This document shows, piece after piece, positions 21,213-31,100 of a stretch of DNA of 64,000 nucleotides. The stretch is from assembly GCA_001247695.2 (NCBI GenBank), contig LGRX02035075.1, positions 59,628 to 123,627 on the forward strand, in the 5' to 3' direction. Numbering within the stretch: the first letter of the stretch is position 1; each line of letters begins with the position of its first letter. Both the position numbers and the translations under genes were made by a program. This stretch comes from Cymbomonas tetramitiformis. Its lineage: Eukaryota; Chlorophyta; Pyramimonadophyceae; Pyramimonadales; Pyramimonadaceae. The notes below the pieces were generated by a model. The model ran no database searches, was not told the DNA's origin, and saw nothing but the letters and a program-made list of their open reading frames with translations.

Positions 21213-24053
21213 TTATTGCAGGAGGGTTTGAAGAAAGTCGTTTGATTGTTGCACAGCTTCTGCTTCTGTCATGGTCTCACTGCCCAGGATGTCAACTGTA
21301 TGCGGGTCGGTGTTCAAGGTGGTGGTGGTGTTTAACAGAAACACGTCTCGCCTATTTTTGGTGTGTTGTCTACAGATTCTTGAAAGTTTTTTAAGGAGAG
21401 GTTTAATCTTGCCACGGGGAACACCTATCGTGTTGAGGACAGTACCAAAAAGAGGAGGGAGGTACCCCATGAGTGTAAGTACTTTGGGCCATTTCACGGT
21501 GCTTATGAAGGGCTTGGAATTTGCATTGGTGATTGTCGTGTCATGGTGACCACCATAATAATGCTCAGCACCATTCTGATGATAGGGGGGGTCTTGAGTG
21601 GGCCATGGGCACAGCGAAGAAGGAAGTACTTTGTCACTTTCGTTCAGAACTTCATTCCAAATATCAGGGCTGACTCCGGTGTATTCTAGCCTCTTCTCCG
21701 TGACTCTGGACTTAGGAAGGACATTGAGGAACCATCTGGCAATCTTTTTCTGTGTAGGCCTCCAATCAAAGGCTGGTTGAGTATCACTGGGTGCACTGTC
21801 TATAGCTATGATAACGACATCCGAAAAATCATCCTTATAGCATCCGCCACCTGGGAGAACGTAGGGGTCATCACCCGTCCAATAACCATGTGGGATAAAT
21901 GGAATAGTGTTATGTGGGAATCTGAAAACAAGTTTAAAACCTTTATCAAACCATCTTTTTTGGTTCTTGGGAGACAGCGGGAGAATCCATGTTCCTGAAA
22001 ATCCAGGGACGGTGTTGGCCGCTTTATGTCCCATTTCCAAGGTAGTCATAACCGCCGAAGATTTGCCCTTATCCTTCCCATCAAAGGGGGGATTTCCGTA
22101 AACGATTCTGCCAATACCTGTTAACGGGTCCACGTAGGCATCCCAAGCGAGACCATCAAAGCCGATTTTCCCATGATGGCAGAAGGGCCTGAGGGCTTTT
22201 TTCATTCTAGTGGTGGGTATGCATCTTCTCGAGTAAATTCTAGGGTGGGCATTTAGTGGGTTGGAGAAAAGTTCACAGCCGTTTTTGTCAAGGTTTCTGT
22301 CATCCACCAAAATATCTAAGAGGCTTCTTCTTATTGCGTAGCAGTTTTCAGGGTCTCCCGATTCAAACTTACATGCATTGAGTGCTTCATGAATATCGTG
22401 TGCCCTATTCGAGTACTCCGCAAGTGAGCATGGGACTGCTTTGTTGGAAAGGCGGTGCCAAGCCAAAAGTTTCCAAAACTCTTTCTTTTGGACATATTGG
22501 AGTTCGGGATATTTAATTGTTCCCGTAACATGGTCAATTTCGGGCTTTGCGGTCACAGCAATGGTATTCTTTTTTGAACTTGATGGACGGTACATGCTAG
22601 CTTCCGGGAGAGCGTGTAAGTATAATTCCTCATTCATTTCCTGTCTTAGGTCAGCAAGTGGAAAAAGTTTCGATGGCTGTGTTTTGATGTATGTGGTACC
22701 TTTTCCAGGGTTTAGTAGTTTAGGCTTTTCTGAGATTTCTTCAGCGATGATTTTCCTTAGTTCGCTATCTTGGGTTGCTCTAAGACTATACAAACTATTA
22801 TTATGCCCTGGGCATTCAAGTTGGATGTGTTCAAAGGTGCATTTTGTATTCTGTTGGCAGTAGGGGCAGTTTTCAGTCCCGCTTTTCCCCAGTTTAAATA
22901 AGCGTGCTGGAGAGGCTTGAAGACCCAGGAGTTCTCTACTTCTAGAAGCGGTGAAAGCTTTAGGTGTTATTTTGGAAATATCTTTGGTGGGGGCGGTGTT
23001 ATTCTCGTTGAGCATTCTCAGGTACTTCCCTTGGGACTGTAGAGTTCTCCAATTATGATAGTGTGAGAGTCGTTGAATTCTTCTGATGTGACTACGGATA
23101 TCGCCTAAAATAGGGACCTCAAAAAAGAATAATGAGAAGGGTAGTTCCTCGGCAGGGTCGTAGCGGGAGATGTCTAAACAGCCCCCTCTGAATGAGGCTC
23201 TTTTAGCAGTACGGTCCACTCTGTCATGGACTTTGTCATTATTGTGACCCCTAACCCATTTAAGGATGATTTTACCGTGGTCTCCTTCACTGTAAAAGCC
23301 AAGTTCTTCTAGCAGTAGGCGAACAGCCTGCACATCTCTGCGATTAGCTTCACGTAGTTTGTCCCGAGCACTCATGGACCTGCCATCCTTTGTTACCGCA
23401 GATATTGCTGCCATGGAGTCAATGGCATGTACCATTGGAGTAATGGATTTGAGGAGTTTCTCTTTTTGTTCTGTGAGTAGAAATCGCAGTCCCGCAATTT
23501 CAGCAGATGTGCTACTCGGGTTTTGGATATCTTCCTTGATAAGGAGCCCCGATGCGGAGAAAGTTCTTGAGGGGGGGATATTCATCTTCCGTACAAGTGG
23601 CATCCCGTTGTCAAAGTTTTTTATGGCATATGCTGCCCCACTGCATGCTGTTTTCTTTCCAGCAAATAGAGAACCATCGCTTGCCATATCATAATCTTCC
23701 ATTTGTTTGCTCTTTTCGGCGTTGGGGGTGGATTCTTCTTCCGAGTCGCTAGGGCAGCTGTATTCACTTTCTTCCTCCGCAGTTTTGTTTTTCATTCTGG
23801 CAATAATGGTTTCATACTGTCTGTCTGAGATGTAATCATAGTGTGAGTTAATATCACTGACTGTAGCAAGGACAGAAGAGGGCGGGTCCATATGGTCATT
23901 ATATTCGAAAATAGAACCTGCTGGAATTAGGATGCAACCGTCATTGGTGATGCTATATTCAAAGTCGTATTGAAGACTGTTGGTACCTTCGATCCTGACA
24001 AAGACATTAGGGTTTATGGCATTGTTACTGTATTCTGTATATTGTATTGACAT
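21213..24053 (-). CDS. LINE ORF: RNase H, CCHC-like zinc motif, NPPF DNA methyltransferase domain
   Basis: The 946-codon ORF starts at an ATG 8 nt after the TAG of the upstream RT ORF. Residues ~120-285 are type-1 RNase H: D126 (ASDGS), E185, D212, then GHNNDKVHDRVD. Residues 396-414 form a CX2CX9HX4C motif as in LINE RT tails. Residues ~590-755 resemble phage-type DNA N6-adenine methyltransferases: an ELFSNP..N start, FDGLAWDAY, catalytic IV GNPPFDG (654-657), then LPLSP and a WF..GF..RFP segment. Such enzymes transfer methyl from AdoMet to an exocyclic amino group of adenine or cytosine. Target and activity are unknown. The frame is fully open, so this copy could still encode the protein. 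Whether RT and this ORF were once one frame is unclear. Confidence 0.7.
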   Translation of the reverse strand: MSIQYTEYSNNAINPNVFVRIEGTNSLQYDFEYSITNDGCILIPAGSIFEYNDHMDPPSSVLATVSDINSHYDYISDRQYETIIARMKNKTAEEESEYSCPSDSEEESTPNAEKSKQMEDYDMASDGSLFAGKKTACSGAAYAIKNFDNGMPLVRKMNIPPSRTFSASGLLIKEDIQNPSSTSAEIAGLRFLLTEQKEKLLKSITPMVHAIDSMAAISAVTKDGRSMSARDKLREANRRDVQAVRLLLEELGFYSEGDHGKIILKWVRGHNNDKVHDRVDRTAKRASFRGGCLDISRYDPAEELPFSLFFFEVPILGDIRSHIRRIQRLSHYHNWRTLQSQGKYLRMLNENNTAPTKDISKITPKAFTASRSRELLGLQASPARLFKLGKSGTENCPYCQQNTKCTFEHIQLECPGHNNSLYSLRATQDSELRKIIAEEISEKPKLLNPGKGTTYIKTQPSKLFPLADLRQEMNEELYLHALPEASMYRPSSSKKNTIAVTAKPEIDHVTGTIKYPELQYVQKKEFWKLLAWHRLSNKAVPCSLAEYSNRAHDIHEALNACKFESGDPENCYAIRRSLLDILVDDRNLDKNGCELFSNPLNAHPRIYSRRCIPTTRMKKALRPFCHHGKIGFDGLAWDAYVDPLTGIGRIVYGNPPFDGKDKGKSSAVMTTLEMGHKAANTVPGFSGTWILPLSPKNQKRWFDKGFKLVFRFPHNTIPFIPHGYWTGDDPYVLPGGGCYKDDFSDVVIIAIDSAPSDTQPAFDWRPTQKKIARWFLNVLPKSRVTEKRLEYTGVSPDIWNEVLNESDKVLPSSLCPWPTQDPPYHQNGAEHYYGGHHDTTITNANSKPFISTVKWPKVLTLMGYLPPLFGTVLNTIGVPRGKIKPLLKKLSRICRQHTKNRRDVFLLNTTTTLNTDPHTVDILGSETMTEAEAVQQSNDFLQTLLQ

Positions 24054-24058
24054 GGCCT

Positions 24059-25827
24059 CTAAGTCAATATTGGTAATGTGAATAAGAGAGATGGAATTTC
24101 GGTCACCATTTCCTTTCCAATGAAATTCACCCGTGTCGGGGGTACTATGTTGTCTCTATATTGTTTCTTGACATATCTAGCCTGTGGGTCCAAATCTACA
24201 GGGTTTTGAAGCATTTCCTTTTCGATTTCGGTTAGCCATCCAGGGGGTCTATTACCATTCAGTTTGAAAAAGCCTTTACTTTCTTGCCAGTTTTTTAACA
24301 TTCCACCGCTGGGAGTTAGAAAGGAGCCTGTGTGCTTGAGGTTGTATTTTTGTATTGCGGAGGTAACATTCCTCGACATGTAGAGTTGTCTGGGAAGGGT
24401 GGTGATTAATGTGGTTTCACCCGCTTCATTTTCAGGGTAATTTTTAGAGTCGATAGCGTATCCAAGTTTTGCCATAATGTGACATGTACGCCTAAACCAG
24501 TTAAAGCGTTTGTCTTTAGTGTGACTGTAGGTTGCATAGTGTGATAAGGGGAAACCCGAGATGGCATTTTTACCCATTTCGTTGTTCATGTTTTGAATTA
24601 TTATTTTAACCCCTAAGGGGCGGTTTGTACCGTATACGGACGGATTCGATTGTGAGAATGTGCATCCAAGTGGTTCTACATGCCCTTGGCTTGCCGAAAT
24701 ATGCATTCCAAGGCGCGTGCACCTACCTGTGTGTATGTCGCAAATGACTAATCACTAGGATGGGTAGTCCATATAGGACATATATCTCACATAGCAACAT
24801 TTTCAATTACGACAATTCTTGAAAACTTGCCTTTTAGAGCTTGAATTTTGTCTTAAAATATGCGAAATCAAGGCTTACACCCGACGATCCCGCCCAATTG
24901 GGTGGAGTTGTGAAGGCATGTCGCGTGCCCAATGTCCACTAGCGTCCCCTGCATGGTTGTTTGCATGACACATGCTATATATCCCCACAAATAGGAAGCA
25001 ATCGCCTTCAATTGCGCTTAAGTATGGGAAAGCATTCCTTAAGTATGGAAAACATTTACAATTAAGTGTTTTTTGGGTGTTTTTTTGGTGTTTTGGGGGG
25101 CGTTTTTGCTCATAGTCGGTATATTTGCCGGTATACAGGTGCGCTACCGGGTGGGAATATGTTCATGTGACCAATCCCCAAGTTTTCATGACGATAGTCA
25201 CCCAACGAAGTCGAAATGTAAGTTGTAATAGGAGATTGGAGAATTTTTACATGTCCCAAAATCATGAAAACTGGGTTGGATATGCCGAAAATCTGAATAT
25301 ATATGGTGCACGGATGCATGTTATGGCGCTCTTAAAGTTACATGGTGGTCATACACAGCATACATGATAACGTGAATGCACATCGATGTCCGCGATACGC
25401 GACAATGCCTACAATCCCCAAAACACCGTTTTTTGCAAGAAATTCCATCCGCCCCTTAGGGGTTAAGCCATAGATTGCTGTTTCTACGGTATAGTGAGAT
25501 GAGGTGGGGATCAGTGATACGGCCCGTGTGGTTGTGTTGCCAATATTCGTGTTCATCCGCAGAACACAGGGTGTTCATAGTTTCGGTAATACACGACGCG
25601 GTTACAACATCAAATACACTATCAATACCGTACCCGCCTTGGCAGACTGCTGTCCAGATTATTTGGTGATTGGTGTCAACTGGGCAGCCCAAATATTTAA
25701 TTATAAACGAAGCTATCATTTTGTCTAATTCAATTGCGACATTCTTTGAGGAGTTGGCAATTGCTGAGGTAACTTTAAGGGGGTATGCCATCCTCGGAAC
25801 TACAACCGCATTTATAACATATCTTAG
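24059..25827 (-). pseudogene. LINE RT C-terminal part, split by a TTAA element
   Basis: The right piece (25467-25827) encodes the LINE region after the RT palm: RYVINAVVVPRMAYPL, then IIKYLGCPVDTNHQI and GGYGIDS. The left piece (24059-24605) continues with KIIIQNMNNEMG, HYATYSHTKDKRFNWF and further RT-tail sequence, ending in TAG at 24059. Removing 24610-25466 leaves one TTAA and makes NLWLKIIIQNM contiguous in frame. The catalytic FADD-type box is upstream of the truncation and absent. Confidence 0.75.
24606..25466. mobile_element. TTAA-flanked, piggyBac-like non-autonomous element
   Basis: The ends are a perfect 18-bp inverted repeat, TTAACCCCTAAGGGGCGG at 24606-24623 and its complement at 25449-25466. 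TTAA duplications and CCC termini are the signature of piggyBac-type transposons. The 853-bp interior has no transposase ORF. Excision to a single TTAA restores the LINE frame exactly. The terminal CCCCTAAGGGG is itself palindromic. Confidence 0.8.
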
Positions 25828-25837
25828 CTATCAGTAT

Positions 25838-26230
25838 CAATCGATTCGAATTGTTGAGAAGTCGGGAAATATCGATCCCTTAAATCTTAGGCGATACTGG
25901 CCCTTGCCAAGCGCGCCGTCGCTCGCGATGCCTCGCGGCGCGAGGGCGCTGGCCTTATCTCTCAAGCGCCGCGCCGGCGCGAATCCCGAAATTCGAAATT
26001 TCACCCTTGGACCGAATGGTTTTGACCTTGTTTCAGACGTCGCGGATGTTCAGACAGATGATGAGACGTTCGAATACAGAATTTTTGATCGTGCTGTCGA
26101 ACCGGCTGCGCAAATCTCGCACAGTTTTGCGCAGAACCGTAAGAAATTTTATGCCGAATTATGCCGATCTGATGGTCACAGATCGATTCTGACGACCGTC
26201 GGAATGCATACTTATACTAGGGCTAATTAA
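25838..26230. repeat. Satellite remnant and GC-rich inverted-repeat block
   Basis: Starts with the resumed CAATCGATTCG satellite and continues with CGATACTGGCCCTTG and AGCGCCGCGCCGGCGC. Both occur in inverted orientation at 19965-20015 on the far side of the LINE. No gene recognised. Confidence 0.45.
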
Positions 26231-26700
26231 AATTATCCACCGCATCCCCCTTTTTTCCGTTTGCGTTTCCCGTCAAGCGCTCTTCTCAAGACGCAGATTT
26301 TTCTGTCGTGTCAATGCCAACTGGAAAACCCTGAAAGGGTGTCAATAATAGCCCACCGATTATCGCCTCTCCTGACGTTTCAATGTGCAGGAGAGCGACG
26401 CTTCAAAAGAAAACGACGCTTCAAATATTAAAATCCTCTTTTGCGCCTCTTCAGAAGCCCACCCCCAGTTCACCAGTCCGAGTCCAAGTCGCATTGCAAA
26501 CCATTCGAATTCCCAAAATCTATACCGACTGACGTGTCCGCGCCTTCCTGATCTCGTCATGTCGATCTGTGAGTCATCAGTCATCGATCATCGGAGTCAT
26601 TATTGTCAGCTTGTTCAAGTTCGAAGTTCAAAGTTCAAAGATGGACGATTGAGAATTTGAGATGTTCTTCAAGTTCGAAGTTGGTGATCCGATGGATTTT
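26231..26700. other. No recognisable feature
   Basis: Short internal repeats only (AAAACGACGCTTCAAA-type near 26400; GTTCGAAGTTCAAAG near 26620). No supported gene. Confidence 0.4.
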
Positions 26701-26719
26701 GTGGTGGACACCTGTATCA

Positions 26720-27202
26720 TGCGCTGGTGATCGTGTCATCGTAGCTGTCTAGCTGTCTAGCTCAATTCAAATGTATAGTGAAAAATATTATAATCCAACG
26801 AAGCTCCATGAGGATGACCCGATAACCTCTACTCTTTATGTTCTAGAACCAAAGCAAATTACCCACCTAACCTTACCTAACCTTACTTTAAACAAACAAA
26901 AATCGAATCTCAATGGGTGACACGAAGAAATGTATGATCTGACGATCGCAAAACGATAACGATGACACCGCCAGGTCCGCCAGTCCGCCAGGTCCGCCAG
27001 CGCCAGGTCCGGTCCGCCTCTGTTTGTATTCTTTCACTGCACCGATTGTATTCTTTGTATATAAAATACAAAATATAAACGAATGATGAGACGATCGAAC
27101 GATCAGATTTCAGATGGCATACAGGCCTAGCGGAGATCTCAAAATTGAGATCGACCAAGCCTAGACCTCTGCTCCTTATGATTTGGAACCTGGCCAAATT
27201 AC

Positions 27203-27234
<32 letters not shown>

Positions 27235-27480
27235 ATCAGCAGCAGCAAAGCGCGAATCCCAACGGGTGACACAGACGAACTTCCGATCTCACGATCGCCA
27301 GACGCTAACGATGACAGTGCCGCTGCAGTCGCGTACATTTACCGCGACGCCACCCACGCGTTATGGCGTGGCATGTTGGGATGCAAAAAGCGAAGCACTG
27401 TCGCGCACATGATCCTACGGTCAGATGGCCTAGTGGAGATCTCTTTTTGAGATCGATCCGCCTAGTACATCTTAATCTCG
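26720..27480 (+). repeat. Two diverged copies of a SINE-like repeat
   Basis: Copy 1 (~26795-26975) and copy 2 (~27150-27325) share CCTCTRCTCYTTATG, a variable simple repeat (CCTAACCTTA or (CTTA)n), AATCYCAAYGGGTGACAC and a GATCGC..ACGATGACA end. A hairpin, GAGATCTC plus a short loop plus GAGATC, recurs at 27135-27155 and 27436-27455. The preceding TGGCCTAGTGGA resembles a tRNA A-box and GATCGATCC a weak B-box. A tRNA-related SINE is possible. Confidence 0.45.
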
Positions 27481-28192
27481 GCCCTCTCGGGTCGATGCCA
27501 AGCGACAAAATGAGTCACACGTAGGCTCCACACGTGACACACGGTACTTACCAATAAATATAATTACCAATAACAACAGTTTAAAACGGTACTTGTATGC
27601 CTTGATGAGGGGTACAGTATGGCATGCGATGGCAATGGCATGGCATATGCCAGTGCACATGGCTCGGCATTTTGGCACTTTCCCTCTGTCTCTCGTGTGT
27701 CGCGTGTGGGAGAGCTTGAGCTAGGAATTCGTAATATCTCAATCTGCACTGCATTCTTTCTAACGTCAAGAAAAATTGGAACGGGTCCTCGCGAACAATC
27801 TCTCTCGTCTGTGCAAAGTTCCGCAGTAACGTCAGGAGTAGAGATTGGTGCAAATTCCGTTGGGACAATTCTGTGATTTATTCTCACGCTCTTCACGCAT
27901 AAGCTTCGAGTCTAAACGCTGCCACTGTCAGCTCACAAAAAAACCGCGTGGCAAACCGCTAGGGACGCGTTCCCACGTTTTCACTTCGAATTGGCTTCGT
28001 GGGTGCTGTGCAACATATTGGCTATTCAGAACGGGGGCTTCAAGACAAGTAGGTGTACGTCGTTGGCTTTTACTCGGAGGGCATTCGCGCAAGCCTGGAA
28101 CAATTATCGGCGCCTTCAACAAAAGGGTGCTGCTTTTGCACAAACATTTCCTTAGTGTTTACACACGTTAACCGACTAAAACACCCGCAAGC

Positions 28193-31100
28193 TTATGCCC
28201 TTGACCTCTATGCACGACCTTGAAAGCAAGTTGAAACAAGGAGCCTGTGATCTCATGAACACAGTCACATATGATGAAGGTGCGTTCGTTGTCGGTCGTA
28301 CGAAATAGTAGTTGAGACAATTGCTCGGCGGACTCCAATGGCTTACTTTCACATATTCGGGGTTGACTCAAGCAGGCGCGCTAGTCACGTTTTGTGGCAA
28401 GGATGGAATGATGGCCGTTGTTCCGGAGGGGAAAGTGTGGGTTCTACGTCCACTCTCCTCTTTGAGCTCCGTCAAACGTGAAGCGGGTGCGACTGCTTAC
28501 ATTGCCGGTTGGTACTTAGGCGCTTTTCACCTGAGAGCCTGCTGTTTTTTGGAATGTATCTGCTGATATACCTGTAGCACAGTGAATCTGTTGCTGTGAT
28601 TAACTTGATTTTGTTTTTCAGTGGTTTCACAAGTGCGCGGAGTTCCATCCTGCTGCATTTTCTCTGTAGCACTCCAAGGAGAAGATGTGGGGTTTCGCTC
28701 GTGGGGGTGAGTGTTATCTTTCTTCACTCTTAATCTATCGTATCCGAATACACAGGGCTCTTGCCCTTCTTGTCGACTTGCCTGCGGTGAGCCTCTAATG
28801 ATAGGGGGACGCAGACTTTGCACCTTTTCCCGCACTGCTCAACTGTGTTTAACTTCAGTGTATCGATATTGCAGGGCTGAGGGCCGTATGTTGCAAGCTG
28901 TCAGACGTCAAAAGGGGGAGCATCGCGTGACGAACTATAACTTCGGATCTTGGGAAACTTGGACACCTCAGGTGCTACTAAGGAGAAGTTGTGTCAAAAT
29001 TGTGAAAACTGTGTGTGAAAACGTCCTTACTTCTGTGTTGATGGAAACTGTTTGCTTTACTGTTACTTTCTGGACTGTAGTCTGTCCTCGAGTGTCCTGC
29101 GCACTAGATATCGCTGCGGGTAATTTCTGAATTACCCCTGCGTTGCGTGCACAGTGAAACCCACTTGTTTGGGCACTCGCAGGATAAAAAGATCCAGAAT
29201 GTAGCCTGGCCGAAGAAAGAGCTCGGGTACGAAGTATTTGAGGTGTGCTCAGTACTACGTACCGATATTCTTCTTGAAGAGCGTCAAAAGCTAAGAGATG
29301 CCAGACTCATGGGCGCCGCTGTCCGAGCTGCTGAGGTTCGTTTGACTGTAACCTGCTTTCGTTTGCTCCCAGCCATCGGCTCGGTTGCAACTTGTTTCTT
29401 GACGAACCGCTCTTAATTCGGTTCTCCAGGAAAAAGCTGTAGAAGCAGAGCGCCGACTTGCTCAGTCTCTCGCACGAGTTCGTCGTGAGACTGATGTATC
29501 AAGCTCAGAACTATTCCGGAGGTACGCTGGTGTTCTAGCTTTTTTATATGATTGCATTTCCCAACTAATTGTGCTGCACGTCTTTACCTATTCAGCCACG
29601 GCGTACATCTTACGTTCGTGCTCTCGTACGTGAAATCTATTTTATATAGGTTGGAAATGCACGAGAAGGAGCAAGAGCGCACAGCCTCCGTCCTTGCTGC
29701 CAAAGATAAGTTGATATCAGAACTTCGAGGCAAAGTTCACGCAGCCAACCAAGAGCACAGGGAGGTGAGCTTTGGCCGTGGCAAGGTCCTCCAGAGTTCT
29801 TTGGGCGAATTCTCGCGAGCCACTGATTTATTCTTCTCCTGCAGACTTGAAGTTAAGTTTATGGCTTGAGATCGTAGAACTCAACGGTATGCAGTAGGTG
29901 TATGTCTCTTGGACATGCTTTTAGTTTATCTGTTCTGATTTCAGAGACGTCGTCCGTATGGGTTGCAGACATCCGAAGATCTTGTTGAAGAGGGTAAGCG
30001 ACTTGCTATGGCTCTTCAGAGAGCCGAGGAAACATACCAGTATGACCTGCAACGATGCCAACAAGAAAAGGTCTTCTCGCCCCCCTTCGTACGCTATTCG
30101 ATGATGCACTTGAAATTCCTCCCGTCGGTTGATACGAGTACTCACTGCAGAGCAATGAGCAACTTGTCGAAACCAAAAGCCTCGGAATCTCGGGGCGTGC
30201 ACCTAACGTCGTATTAATCTGACCTTGTGTTGATGTTTCTTTAGGATTGTGCCCTTGAAGCCCTGCAGGAGGAACGCCAACGCCTTGATAACACACTTGC
30301 CAGTATGGCCAGCAAGGTAACCTTACTGAGGACGCGCCACAGTACCTTCCCTTCCCTTTTTCTTCTCCAAAACAAGTTTTCTCGTTCTCCATGCCTCAAC
30401 TGATATCAAGTCCGGAGCCGTTAAGTTTCGATTTGACCAACTGTGTTATTTAGTTTATCAGCCATTTGCTTGATCAGGCTCTGTTGGAACAAACGGCTTC
30501 AAATCGCTTGTACCATGGAACTGCAAGCGTAGTTGACCGCAATCGAGCAGCCTTTGATGCACACTCAGGTAAAGTGCCCGAAATAACCCACTTGAGTTCA
30601 TCAATTTCAAATAATCACCTTTTACGATTGGAGTCTCAGTTCTTGTATCGCATGCTCCTGCAGTCCAAGAAGCCAGTGCTCCTATCTCAGCAGGGCCTGT
30701 TTCACGGAGCAGCCCTCAGACCACTCCTCCACAGGTAGGCATAGCGCTCACGCCTTCTCCCCAAAGATGCACTGCAGTGTCGAGCCTTGTGTGGTTTCAT
30801 ATCACGTATCTCGTCCTTCGATTGTGCCTTGCAGCTCCTGCGTTCCCATCTGCAGCTTTCTCTTCCCATCTGCTTCTTGCGACTCGCCTTTAGGATGTTT
30901 TATCGTCACCTTCTGATTCGCCTCCTATTAATCTTTTTCTGGAAACAATTGAGAGCAAAGCCCTCGAATCCGTCGAAAGACATTTCTTAAAATTTGTTCA
31001 AGCTAATGCGACAACTCTGTGGCTGCCCTGTGCCGCTTGGTGCAGGATGTTGGTTCTAGAGAGAATCGGCCGCCAAGAAACTGTAATGGCTCCCCAAACA

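Larger units (their letters stand above)
20819..25827 (-). mobile_element. 5'-truncated LINE with RNase H and methyltransferase domain
   Basis: The minus-strand unit is flanked by CTATCAGTAT at 20809-20818 and 25828-25837, a 10-bp target-site duplication lying in satellite sequence. Only the C-terminal part of RT remains at the 5' end, as expected for a truncated non-LTR insertion. RNase H, a zinc-binding motif and an NPPF methyltransferase follow. The 3' end has no poly(A) but ends in TTTTATTATT. An 861-bp TTAA-flanked element interrupts it. Confidence 0.7.

Noticed and set aside
28312..29130. Identification of the 28-34 kb gene as a Ctf4/WDHD1- or EDC4-like protein.
   Set aside because: Only vague beta-propeller and helical resemblance; no diagnostic motif, and the early exon joins are not settled.
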